Below, piece by piece: positions 10,921 through 21,544 of a DNA stretch of 64,000 bases; the stretch's first letter is position 1, and every line of letters begins with the position of its first letter. Position numbers and translations under genes: made by a program. The notes beneath the pieces are model-generated. The model saw nothing but the letters and a program-made list of their open reading frames with translations. It had not been told where the DNA came from and made no database searches. Source of the stretch: Clarkia xantiana subsp. parviflora (Eukaryota > Streptophyta > Magnoliopsida > Myrtales > Onagraceae); contig JAPTYO010000015.1 of NCBI GenBank assembly GCA_036873135.1, positions 13,123,683 through 13,187,682 of the forward strand, read 5' to 3'.

Positions 10921-11355
10921 AGTGGGAGATCTTGAAGTGTCTGATTTTGGCGTGCGAGTACTGTATTTCAAGCAGAAACGACGATCTGAGCAAGAATCAT
11001 AGTAAACTATTGGGTTTGACAATTTCGGCCAAATTCCTTTGTTTAGAAGGTCGAAATTGCAATTTTATGCTTCTGTCAGTCTTTTTTGTAATTTGTCGGT
11101 TTTGTTAGAGTCTGTTTGTGAATTTCAGATTTTTACCTAGGGTTAGGGTGTTTGTTTTCAGTATTTAAGATATGTTTAGCCTTATTTACATTCAGTTTAT
11201 TGATATATGGAAAAAAACTGAGGTTTTCCTCTACTCTGCGTCAAATTCTCGGCATTCTTCTGAATCAACGAGTTCTTGCGTCTCTATCCATCAAATTCTC
11301 GGCATTCCCTTTCGAATCAACGAGTTTTTAATCCATCTATCCCCATCACGCTGCA
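10918..11355 (+). repeat. 3' LTR of the TRIM
   Basis: 438 bp; begins TGAAGTGGGAGATC and ends CACGCTGCA. It is a diverged direct copy of 10094-10518. Confidence 0.9.
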
Positions 11356-12009
11356 TTAATATTTTCCAAATCTATGTACTAAAATTATATTAGAACTTGC
11401 ATGCACTACATGCGCACGTGTAAATTTTTATAGTTAATTTGTTATTGACGTCATAAAAATTATGTATTGCATAAAAGAAAAAAAAACTTAAAAAAAAATC
11501 ATAAAAGACCATGATCAATCTAATCCATAGGACGACACAAGATTTGAGGATGACGTAAAAGAATGAATTCATCTTTGTTTTTTTGTAAAACAAATACTTT
11601 TAAACTATGTAACATAATTTGTAAAAAAAAAATATAAAACAATATTCAATTTGAATTTAAAATTCTAGTATCTTTTGTTTCCCGGTCGATCTATAATGTT
11701 ATTCCGAGTTTCCGGGCGTCGGGTATCAGGAGTATAGTATTCGACATTCATAGCTTTTCGTCTAAAATAAGTTTCGCCAGCACCGGATCCATATTAAAGG
11801 GTAAAATATTGGCCATAATGTGTTAGATTTAAATTGTTTATCAAATAATTTAAATCGCGAAAGTAATTGTAGTAAAGCAACTTGACTTTATTGAATCTAA
11901 AGTTGACCGTTTCTACGGGCATAGAAAAAACAATCTAATAAAGATAACCCTATATATATCCACAACTTAATAAAGATGACCCTACACCCATTAACCCCAC
12001 CAAAAGCCT
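11356..12009. other. Intergenic DNA
   Basis: Nothing recognised. It is AT-rich except for a short mixed-composition stretch at about 11680-11820. The segment TAATAAAGATAACCCTA/TAATAAAGATGACCCTA is duplicated near 11937 and 11968. Confidence 0.4.
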
Positions 12010-12165
12010 AATATAGTCCAGAGGTCGGCCCGTTAGGGACGAGTCCTCGTTTTCTCGGGAAATGATTTTTTTAATCCTCCCGCTGGGGATTCAAAGTCGT
12101 GACCTCGAAACCAAACCACATGGGAGTTAACGCTCTCAACCACTGGACTACAACCGCTAGTGGTT
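12010..12165 (-). mobile_element. tRNA-related SINE-like repeat
   Basis: Read on the minus strand, TAGTCCAGTGG (about 12143-12153) resembles a pol III A box. About 45 nt downstream, GACTTTGAATCCC (about 12086-12098) resembles a degenerate B box (GGTTCGANTCC). The tRNA-like head is followed by a tail containing AATCATTTCCCGAGAAAACG and GGGCCGACCTCTGG. The box spacing fits a tRNA-derived SINE head. No poly-A tail or target duplication was identified. Confidence 0.5.
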
Positions 12166-12810
12166 TCTATTAAGTTCTTGAACTTATAATTATTTTATTT
12201 TTCTTTAGTTTATTTTATTTTTCCATTTTTGAAAGATTATCAAGAATCCAAGCGTTGTTCTTGTTAATTAGGTCGAACTGCTGCTCAATTTCAAGCTTTC
12301 ATTTCTCAGTTTGAAGAGGTTTCTCTACTCCTCCAAATTCATATATAACCACATTGCAAATTTGATACATGCCAAATTACAACCTAGTTCCTCTTTTCAG
12401 AATATCATTAATTAAGATGCCCTTAAATGGTTTATTGCGGTTCTCCTCGTGTCGTGTGGTGGAGTAGTGCTATTATCTTCTTTAGCTTATCCATTTTGTG
12501 TCTTATTTCAATCATGCTTGAATAAACTAAATATAGTTTATTATTTTCATCTTCCACGTTGACACAACTCGTGTTATATTGATAGAGAAGATGGTTTTTG
12601 TTCTCCGCTTCTGCTTTTGAAAATGAAGCATCTTCCCTATATTTTGACTTGAAAATTTGATTTCAAGCTTCATCAATTACACGACAGTGGTGATTTTCAA
12701 ATAACAACTCGAGTCCCTTCTCCATTAAATTTTTTTTATTAATGTAAAAAACATAAAGTACTTCAGTAATTACCTATGTACCTTAATTGATTAATGTCTC
12801 AAATAGGTTA
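12166..12810. other. Intergenic DNA
   Basis: AT-rich; no gene, repeat family or transposon end recognised. Confidence 0.4.
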
Positions 12811-12950
12811 TGCTGAATTTAAGAATATAATTATGCTAAAAATAGCATAAGTGACAGAAAAATATAAACAATATTTTCCTCTGTCTTTCTTGTCTTAATC
12901 TCCATCTACACTTTAATTTGTGCCAATGTGGTATTATTACAGAGAATTGG
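12811..12950 (-). pseudogene. Copia gag fragment (UBN2-like), downstream half, split by Copia-1
   Basis: On the minus strand, LAQIK, then KTRKT and, after a shift, a CLYFSVTYAIF-like stretch follow the order of the plant Copia UBN2/DUF4219 gag (AQIK, basic KERKTRKAKA, CLFAAVS). It is the direct continuation of 31799-31890 once Copia-1 and one ATTGG are removed. The fragment is dead (stops and shifts). It marks an older Copia insertion present before Copia-1 arrived. Confidence 0.65.
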
Positions 12951-13228
12951 TGTAGGAAAATGCACCCATACGGGGTGCTCATATGAGTTATGGAGAGAGC
13001 AGGGACCGAAGTGTCATGCTCCGGAAGTTTGTAACTGCTCGGCTCTCTCCCGAGTCTATAAATAGACCCATAGGTTAAGGTCTATGCATGCATTAGAACT
13101 CACGGTTCCTCTTAAGTCACATCCATTCTCCCTATATACTATAGTGCTCTAAGTCTAGTCTAAGGGACATCAACTATGAAAACCGAGGTGCGATCCGATC
13201 ACGTGATGCACCTCTCCGACCGGCATCC
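12951..13228 (+). repeat. Copia-1 left LTR, first part
   Basis: 278 bp matching 31367-31644 of the right LTR. It contains a TATAAATA box at 13057-13064. It ends in CATCC (13224-13228), duplicated at 16270-16274 by the Copia-2 insertion. Confidence 0.95.
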
Positions 13229-13832
13229 TGTTGGGTTTGTCTCGAATTAGTCGGTTAATTAAGTCCATTAAGTAATTTAGCCCATTAGCTATTTTAGGCC
13301 ACTAGTTGATTAGGTATATTATATATATATTAAGCCATAGGCCGGTTGGGTTTTGTACCGTATATATATATAATAGATAGGAAACGTGGGCTAGGTTATA
13401 TATATATATATATGGCGGTGGACTTATTGTCTACTATATATATATATAGGACAAAAGCCATACAGCTGCCGTGAGAGAGTAAAAAAAAGGGCTGTGTGTG
13501 TAATAGTCTTCATAGGATAGCAAGGTTAATCAACAAAGAAGAAGTCGGGCGTGACTTCTTGGTGCGAAGGGTTTGAAGCCGCCGGCTTGTATTAGAGACG
13601 AGTGTTTAATTTAGGGTTTAAAGCAACGTGTAATAGGTCTCTACATGTATTGTGAGAGTGATTGCTTTATGTGGTCTCGTCTTGTAACCCTCCGGTGTTG
13701 ATTGTGCTAGTGAAGTGGTGCTCCTTCTTTGCCCGTGGACGTAGGTCGCGTTGACCGAACCACGTTAAATCTTGTGTTCTCTATTGCTTTCTTTTAATCC
13801 GTTTGTGAGTGTTGAGAGAATCGATCCTAACA
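13229..13832 (+). repeat. Copia-2 5' LTR
   Basis: 604 bp, TG...CA ends, near-identical to 15666-16269. Contains several (TA)n stretches, with TATA-box candidates within them. Confidence 0.95.
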
Positions 13833-13834
13833 AC

Positions 13835-13846
13835 TGGTATCAGAGC
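13835..13846 (+). other. Primer-binding site (tRNA-iMet) of Copia-2
   Basis: TGGTATCAGAGC two bases after the 5' LTR. Confidence 0.95.
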
Positions 13847-13873
13847 TAAGGAGATTCAACACGATCACTGAAG

Positions 13874-15549
13874 ATGGACTTGTCGAAGGCTGGAATAGAG
13901 AAGTTCGATGGAAACGATTTTGGTTTCTGGAAGATGCAAATTGAAGATTATTTGTACCAGAAGAATCTGTACGAACCCTTGTCTGGGGAGAAGCCTGAAT
14001 CCATGACGGAGCAGCAGTGGAAGCTCAAGGATCGACAAGCTCTGGGGCTGATCCGGTTGTGCTTATCCAGGAACGTTGCATTCAACATCGTCAAGGAAAC
14101 ATCGACGGCAGGCGTGTTAAAAGCGTTGGCAAACATGTACGAGAAACCATCGGCGGTGAACAAGGTATATCTGATGCGTAGATTGTTCAATTTACAGATG
14201 GTTGAAGGTGGTTCTGTTGCTGAACATATTAATGCATTTAATATGATTGTGTCGCAACTGAGTTCTGTTGAGATTAATTTTGAGGATGAGTTAAAGCTTT
14301 GATTTTGTTGTCATATTTGCCCAAGTCGTGGGATACTATTGTTTCTGCAGTTAGTAGTTCCCGTGGATCTGAGAAGCTGAAGTTTGATGAAATCCGAGAT
14401 GTTGTTCTTAGCGAAAGCATTCGCAAAAGAGAAATTGGTGAGTCATCAGAAAGTGCTTTCGGTGTTGACAGAAGGGGGAGAAGTAAATCAAAGGGTTCTA
14501 ATCAGCATGGACGCTCAAAATCAAGAAACAGAGGAATACCACAAGGAACATGTTGGAATTGTGGTGAAGAAGGCCACTATCGAGCTGATTTTCCGAAGTC
14601 AAATAAGAAGAATCACGATCCTGGCAATGATAGTGATTCTGTGAACTCAGCAGAAGACATTGGGGACGTGTTAACCCTCAGTGTGGACAGCTCACTTGAA
14701 TCCTGGATTGTGGATTCTGGAGCGTCGTTTCATTCGTCTCCGAGCAAGAAGTTGTTCCGAAATTTCAAGTCAGGAAAGTTTGGAAAAGTGTATCTTGCTG
14801 ACAACAAGGTGTTGGAGATCGAAGGAAGGGGGAATGTCTGCATTCACAGTCCAGCAGGAAATCAGTGGACATTGGAAGATGTCAGGTACATTCCTGGTCC
14901 CAAGAAGAATCTGATCTCGGTTGGTCAGTTGGATCGCACAGGTTATGCAGTAGATTTTGTGAATGGTTCGTGGAAGATCAAGAAGGGTGCTATGGTTGTA
15001 GCACGGGGCCTTAAATCTGGAACCTTGTACACCACTGAAGGGTTTGTAAACGCGGCTGCTATTCAGAAGAGTGCATCCAGACATATGAGTGTTAAAGGAA
15101 TGAAGATGCTGGTGAAGAATGAAGCTTTAGAGGGCCCGAAGTGTGTTGACGTGGGACTCTGTGAAAGCTGTGTTATGGGGAAGAAGAAACGAGTCAGTTT
15201 CGCGAAGACCCCAAGGGAGCCAGAGGTAAAACCGGTAACACCTGAGCAGGTGTTGAGGAGATCATTCAAGACTGTCAGACCACCAGATAGGTATTCACCT
15301 TCGTTACACTATCTGTTGTCGACAGATGATGATATGGGAAGACAGAGTGTCTTGAAGAAGGTGGAGTTGGATGTTGGTTGCTTTTCAGGTCATAAAGAGC
15401 AAGTTGTTTCTACTCCAGATCGGTTAGTCCGGGACAGGGACAGGAAACTGGTCAAGTTTGAAGACTTGGAGGCATGTTGCCTCAGTGTAGCGAAAGCTGA
15501 GACCGGGCAACGTTTGAGCTCGGTTAGGATCTTGAGAAGATCGGGTTAG
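13874..15549 (+). pseudogene. Copia-2 gag-protease reading frame with frameshift and internal pol deletions
   Basis: Gag starts MDLSKAGIEKFDGNDFGFWK at 13874 (Tnt1-94-like Copia gag). A one-base loss near 14296 shifts the frame, which then continues from 14299 to 15549. In order there follow: gag C-terminus; an RSKSKGS basic stretch; a zinc knuckle CWNCGEEGHYRADF whose final Cys is Phe; aspartic protease WIVDSGASFHS; a GAG-pre-integrase segment (HMSVKGMKMLVK, CESCVMGKKKRVSF); then an abrupt jump to the linker before reverse transcriptase (VRPPDRYSPSLHYLL); then an unrecognised tail. The integrase core, reverse transcriptase and RNase H are deleted, yet the frame stays open across both junctions. 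Probable role if active: virion protein and its processing, with replication supplied in trans. The knuckle change and frameshift argue against function in this copy. Confidence 0.9.
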
Positions 15550-15665
15550 GCCCGTCTGGGCCTTGGTAAAGGAGGTAGCGGACCATGGAGCACGCTAGCA
15601 AGGTGGAGCTATGAAGATTACAAGTTAAGGTGGAGCTTTGGAGAATTCAAGACAAAGTTGGAGAT

Positions 15666-16269
15666 TGTTGGGTTTGTCTCGAATTAGTCGGTTAAGTCCA
15701 TCAAGTAATTTAGCCCATTAGTTATTTTAGGCCACTAGTTGATTAGGTATATTATATATATATTAAGCCATAGGCCGGTTGGGTTTTGTACCATATATAT
15801 ATATATATATATATAATAGATAGGAAACGTGGGCTAGGTTATATATATATATGGCGGTGGACTTATTGTCTACTATATATATATAGGACAAAAGCCATAC
15901 AGCTGCCGTGAGAGAGTAAAAAAAAGGGCTGTGTGTGTAATAGTCTTCATAGGATAGCAAGGTTAATCAACAAAGAAGAAGTCGGGCGTGACTTCTTGGT
16001 GCGAAGGGTTTGAAGCCGCCGGCTTGTATTAGGGACGAGTGTTTAATTTAGGGTTTAAAGCAACGTGTAATAGGTCTCTACATGTATTGTGAGAGTGAGT
16101 GCTTTATGTGGTCTCGTCTTGTAACCCTCCGGTGTTGATTGTGCTAGTGAAGTGGTGCTCCTCCTTTGCCCGTGGACGTAGGTCGCGTTGACCGAACCAC
16201 GTTAAATCTTGTGTTCTCTATTGCTTTCTTTTAATCCGTTTGTGAGTGTTGAGAGAATCGATCCTAACA
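15666..16269 (+). repeat. Copia-2 3' LTR
   Basis: 604 bp copy of the 5' LTR, preceded by purine-rich AAGTTGGAGAT. It is followed by TSD CATCC at 16270-16274. Confidence 0.95.
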
Positions 16270-16274
16270 CATCC

Positions 16275-16428
16275 CGCCACGCCGCCGTGATTCCAAACCG
16301 CCGCCGACGATCAACGCTTCCGCAAACCGCACGCCGCCATACCGAACAAGTAAGTGTCGTCTCCGAGTTACGATCTCATGTCTTACTAATGTGTGTGTTT
16401 TAGCGTGCATGTAGTTCAAATTCCTACA
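16275..16428 (+). repeat. Copia-1 left LTR, second part
   Basis: 154 bp completing the split LTR; 278 + 154 = 432 bp, equal to the right LTR. Ends AATTCCTACA. Confidence 0.95.
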
Positions 16429-17180
16429 TTGAATATCAAATCCAAAGGTCCGGTTTCCGGCTCTGGCATCGTCTTTGAGACGGTTGTGCCGATGTTCCAC
16501 CGATTTTCGGAGTTTTTGTAACTCCACTTGTTTCGGATGTGTCCGGCCCCCATTAGTGAGTGTTAGTTGCTCATTTTCGCACCAATAGGTTCGTGGTCAC
16601 ATGGGCTGCGAACCCCCGACGAACCACTCGATGAACCCGACGAAAATTCCGCTTGTTTTTGTGGCCGACCGTGGCCGCGAAATTTCCACTCCATTCTTTG
16701 TTCCGTTCGTGCGGTAATATTTCAACTTGTTCAAGTGACCATAGTAAGGAGAGAGGCAACGACCACCTCCATACGAAAATTGGCGGCCATGGCCGCCCAC
16801 CGAGCTCATACGATGTTTTAAGCAAATTTCGTTTTTGTGCCGGAAATGAGTTTTCCGACGAACGGTTACTACGGTGTCGCTGGTGATGAGTCGACGGTGA
16901 CGATTGCAAGAAAAAAACGATTGCTTAGTGAGTGGAGTAGTGGGTTGGAAACTTGGAGAGTGGGTGGATGGAATAGGAGGTTACTTGCAATTATTTTTAT
17001 GTAAATGTCGGGTGGGGAAGAAAACTGACGCGAGTCGGATTTTGTTTTTAAACCCGGGTCGACTGACTTATTTAACACGTGAGTGTTTTTAAGGTTGCTC
17101 CTATCACGTGAGTTTTAAAGGGGGTTTATAGTGGGCTGGTTTAGTAAATTTAATGGGCTCCTTTATTTTTCAACATGGCC

Positions 17181-17216
<36 letters not shown>

Positions 17217-18564
17217 GGGCTAATTAATTTTGAAAATGGGCTGTTACATTAATGGGCCCGTTTTTTTTTTGTTGAAACTAATATAGCCCACGTGACTACC
17301 TTTTAGGCCAAAGTCAAATTCCTTTTTAAGTTGAAAATCCAAGATTCGGCCCAACTATATTTTAAAGTGTGAAAATGGGCCTTAATTTTAATTATTTTAG
17401 GGACAAAATATTTTATTACACCGTGGTCCCTAATCTTTTAAAAGCAATAAGATGCATGCTTAATTTTATTAGTATCATGTTAGAGGTGCTATTTTGTTTA
17501 GCATTATGTTTACTAAATTGCATGTTGGCCCCCGTAGTTTGAATATGTTTCAACTACAAGCGAAATGTGTTTTCGCAAAGTCTTAGGAGACTTGATTGTA
17601 ATATTCTTGAGTTGAAATTGAGAAAATAATTCTGACTAGAAAGACCGAGCTTGAAGTGGAAACTTGACGCCGCTCCCCCTCATCCCTGGCCTAGGAACTA
17701 CGGTTCTGTCTAAGAAAAGGGAGTGTTGGGGCCTGTCTTGCGAACCCTTCGGTCCACCTGGGAATGTTCCTCTAAACATAACTTTTGAGAATTTACATGA
17801 GGTTCCTAAGTATTTTAAAGGAATTTTATGCGAGTTTGTCTTGCTACATCCGAGATGGGGTACTAGATTTTAGTTATGTGTAAAGCATGATACTTGTTAA
17901 TTTGTTTAACATCCATGTATACGTACATTTTATGAGCATGCATGTTTTGCTTATTATGACATAATTTTGCTAAGCATGATACATGTTGATTTATATAGTA
18001 TCCATGTATATGAATATTTGAGATGCATGCTAGCATGATTTATTATGTCATGTCATTGTCCAAATCATCATTCATATAAGCATGCATAAACATTTCATGT
18101 TTAGTCTATGCTAATTTGTTTAGTATATTTGTACATATCAATCTTGAGAGCATGTTTTACTCGATTGATACTTGTTATATGCTAAACATGATTCATGAAG
18201 ATTTGGGTAGAATCCATGTGTAAGTAAACATTGAGAGCATGTCAACTTGCTTAATGATTATTACATGTTTAGCATGTCACATGTTGTAGTTAGTCATTCA
18301 TGTATAAGCTAAATCATGATTGCATATTGACATAATTAATGTGGTTGGAACTTGACTTGATTATTGGCTAAAATTAATTCTCGCTAAGCATGTACTTTGG
18401 ACGATGATTGGGAACATAGTGAACTTTTGACTTCGGGGCATGCTTGCTTTAATTAATTCGGTCAATAAGAAAGTTGAGTATAACATGTGTACGTATAATG
18501 AATAATGATTCTTCCATGCCTTGTTGAATGATCCTGATATGATGTTATCTCTTTTGTGTAAAGG
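16429..18564 (+). other. Copia-1 primer site remnant and untranslated leader
   Basis: Directly after the LTR, TATCAAATCC (about 16434-16443) looks like a decayed tRNA-iMet primer site (TATCAGAGCC). The rest is a leader of about 2.1 kb without a convincing gene. It holds a poly-T run at 17186-17209. At about 17885-18300 it holds imperfect subrepeats of about 100 bp built on (A)AGCATGATAC(T/A)TGTT, ATCCATGTAT and GCATG. Open frames on both strands at 16264-16909 are composition-driven and not supported as genes. Confidence 0.6.
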
Positions 18565-18825
18565 ATGACATCAGTTCTCCAAAAGATTGTTGCCAAACTT
18601 AGCTGTGTGCTAAAGTTGAATGGTGATAACTATGAGGTCTGGCAGGACAAAGTTCAGTACTTACTCCAAAAGCTAGAAATTCTGGAGACCATATCCAATG
18701 GCATGGAAAAGACTAAAGCGGGGAATACGACCCAGCAGAGGCAAGACTTGAAAGTCTATGAGGTCTGGAAAGTGAAAAATCGCACCGCATGCATCATTTT
18801 ATTGAGTGCTATGAATGATGGTGTG
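18565..18825 (+). pseudogene. Copia-1 gag, N-terminal part
   Basis: 87 codons starting MTSVLQKIVAKLSCVLKLNG, with the NGDNYEVWQDKV signature of plant Copia gag (a conserved Trp after a short N-terminal segment). It ends exactly at GGTGTG (18820-18825), the target duplication of Copia-3. The frame resumes in phase at 27337. Confidence 0.9.
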
Positions 18826-19420
18826 TGTAAGCATATCGTGATGGGCGCCGTAATTGGTAGCCCATAATATGTATAATTTACATAATGAACGTGGGTAATT
18901 GTCACATTAGGGTAATTGGGCTAGACCCAAATCCCAATTGACATGGGAGGCCCAAAATTGGGCCTCCCTAATACATAGGCCGGCCGAAACATTAGTGAGG
19001 GGTAAGGTAGACTTTTGTCCACTTTACTCCTCCTATAAATAAGAGGTGTTAGGGAATATTTAGGGTTAATCATAATTCTCTCACAAAAGTGTTTTAGAGA
19101 GAAAACCCTCCTCCAACATCACATTTTCGGCCGAACCATTCCTACACCAAGGGTGTGCCAAATTGCTTTCGAGCAAGTCTCCGAAGATCCGTCCCCGTGT
19201 CAAGAATTGATCTGAGGCTTTGCTGTGGAGCTAACACCACAGGCTTCTTTCACAAGAACCTCTACAGGTTTCGTCTGGTGGATCGAGAACTCCCTCGTGC
19301 AAAGGATCTAGGACTACGGTAAACTATTGAGGTATGTGTAACTCTTCCACTGCGTAATTTGGATTACATGCACGTACCATGTTTTGTGTTTCCGTAGTGA
19401 TTACTCCCCGTAATCTAACA
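18826..19420 (+). repeat. Copia-3 5' LTR
   Basis: 595 bp, TG...CA ends, TATAAATA box at 19034-19041 after a CTCCTCC stretch. Matches 26733-27330. Confidence 0.95.
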
Positions 19421-19421
19421 G

Positions 19422-19434
19422 TGGTATCAGAGCC
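19422..19434 (+). other. Primer-binding site (tRNA-iMet) of Copia-3
   Basis: TGGTATCAGAGCC, one base after the LTR. Confidence 0.95.
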
Positions 19435-21544
19435 TATGTTAGAAGTTCATGATTTTGATAAATTGGTGTTCTTGAAAATTTAAATTTTGGACTGAAAATT
19501 TTAAAGTGTAAAATTTAAAAATTTTGAATTTTTAAGTATAATAGTCCAAAATTCATGATGTTCTTGGTTAAATTGATGTTCATGATCTTCAAGAAAATGT
19601 GATATTTATCAAAATCAAACATTGGATTGTGGATCTTATTAAAATTTGATCTTAAAAATTGACCACTTGTTCCTAATTTTTGTTTTTGGCCGAAACCCTA
19701 ATGAATTTACAAGGTAAAATTTTTAATTTTTTAGACACCAAAGGGATAAATTTTCGGCCACCATCTAAAATTATATTGTTTACCATATTTTAATTTTTAA
19801 TTAAGGTAACAATATATCTATAATTAGGAACATAATGATAGATTCACATTAAAATATATAGAAATATATAACTATCAATATATCTAAATATTTAATTAGG
19901 GTTAAAGATATTATTGATAGATTTAATACTTAAAAGATTGAGAAAATATATTGTCAGTTATTTGTTTCCCTATTAAAGATATTGACAATAAATAAAATAT
20001 ATATATAATAGATTGTGCCGATTTTACATATATATTTATAATCTTAGCAAAAATATATATATATATATATATATATATGTTTTATATAATGACCGAAATA
20101 TATATATATATATATATATATATTGGAAATTATTTTTATAATTAATATTACTTGTTGGCTAAGTTTAATATTTTTTTAATGGGTTTAAAATCCTACTTGA
20201 GAAACATTTCGGCCTAACCTTTAAAATTTTAATTATTGGGCCGGTCCAATATGTTAAACCGGGACGAAATTAAACCGAACCGGATTTTCTCAATCGGTTC
20301 GACCTATTCGGGTCGGGTGGGACCGGGGTAATTAAGTGGATCTAACCGAACCGGTTTTGAGTGTTGAACCGAACCCTATTTTCTTAGACTAGTTCGAACC
20401 GAACCAGATTTTAAATTTAAAACCGGACCAAACCGGATTTTTGCCGGACCAGACTGAACCGGATTTTTGGACCGGACCGAACCGGGTTTTCGGACCGAAT
20501 CGAACCGGATTTTCTGAACCGGACCGAAACGGACCAAAACGGACTGAAATTGACTGAACCGAACATTGTTTTCTAAACCGAATTCAAGTCAATTAAAATA
20601 GGAAGGTCAAGTTTTAAAATCCAAATGTTTTTGAACCTCGAAATGGACTACACAGTGCTCATAGGGTTGCTAACCTTTATGCCTTGTTTCGATTATGGGG
20701 ATGGATCTCAGAGATAAATGTTTTTGGGACTGGTTAAATTAGTGGGTTGAATTGCAATTGTTTATTATTCAATAGATATTTATGCTTGATTAAAACTGTT
20801 GTCTTGACTGAGTCAAGCTAGCTGGATATTACATGTTGTGGGCGGAGCCCTGGTTAAATATATGGATTGCGCACTAGAATAGACATGCTGTGATGGTTGA
20901 AACTACCTAGGATTCATGTCTAGAAGCTTGCGTGTTTGAATAAGCATGAATTGCAAATCAGTCCCTAATGTTTTAAAATTATTTTAAAACCGAAAACCAG
21001 TCGCCAAATATGTATGATTGATGTAGATGTTACATGTTTGACACGTGTGCTAGAATGTTAAGGATGTAGTTGCGTTTGATAATTTACGTAAAAGTAGAAT
21101 TATAAATGCAAGCATGAGTTCCTCGGAACATTAGACGCATGACGCGTAAGCATGTATGTGGTATGTATGATGAATGTTACTAGCATATGATAATTTGCAT
21201 GGATAGTAGTATCATGTATGCATGAGTGAATTCATCGGAATGATTTTACAAAACAAAACGGCCTTGGGAAAGCCAAGATCGGGTATGCTTATTTTAAAAT
21301 TCCCGTTCCGGTAATTTGCTATTAAAACCGTTTTTAAGAGACATATCTATTAAACAGAAGACGACGATAGTGTGAACTCTTTCACAGCCATCTTCCATTG
21401 GTTTACTGGTGGTCGGTTGGTTTAGATGACTGAGGAATCATTATTTGTCGGATTCTATTTCAATGGATATTTGATGTATGCAATTCTTTCTCAAAATGTT
21501 GTCGTCTCCTAATTTTTTGCATAATAATCGATGTGTTAATATGA
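19435..21544 (+). other. Copia-3 long untranslated leader
   Basis: About 2.1 kb without a gene. It has an AT-rich first half with (TA)n runs near 20051-20076 and 20099-20124. From about 20240 to 20600 it is saturated with AACCGGA/GGACCGAA words (a degenerate short tandem repeat). A conserved tail follows, with GGGAAAGCCAAGATCGGG and GAAGACGACGATAGTGTGAA. The same order is found in Copia-F (44526-46520) and Copia-G (61624-63629), so the leader is a family feature. Confidence 0.75.

Larger units (their letters stand above)
10094..11355 (+). mobile_element. TRIM-like miniature LTR retrotransposon
   Basis: Two direct LTRs, 10094-10518 and 10918-11355, flank only about 400 bp. Each LTR begins TGA(T/A)GTGGGAG and ends CACGCTGCA. 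A primer-binding site complementary to tRNA-iMet (TGGTATCAGAGC, 10525-10536) follows the 5' LTR. A purine-rich GGAGAGAA precedes the 3' LTR. There is no protease, reverse transcriptase or integrase, so it must have moved in trans. The LTRs differ by many substitutions and indels (the 3' LTR has an extra segment near 11138-11160), so insertion is old. No clear target duplication was found (ATATG left, TTAAT right). Confidence 0.85.
13229..16269 (+). mobile_element. Copia-2: complete but internally deleted Copia element nested in the Copia-1 LTR
   Basis: 3041 bp. LTRs of 604 bp (13229-13832 and 15666-16269) begin TGTTGGGTTTGTCTCG and end GATCCTAACA. TSD CATCC is on both sides. TGGTATCAGAGC at 13835-13846 is the tRNA-iMet primer site. 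The internal region encodes gag and protease, then two fused pol remnants; integrase catalytic core, reverse transcriptase and RNase H are absent. The LTRs are nearly identical (differences mostly in TA-run length and a few substitutions), so this is a young, non-autonomous insertion. Confidence 0.95.

Noticed and set aside
14280..14310. Possible programmed frameshift between the two Copia-2 frames
   Set aside because: The shift lies in the middle of gag, is explained by a single missing base, and shows no slippery heptamer plus pseudoknot. Copia elements do not use a shift there.
16264..16909. Overlapping open frames on both strands in the Copia-1 leader
   Set aside because: They partly cross an LTR, overlap on both strands in a GC-richer segment and have no recognisable domain.
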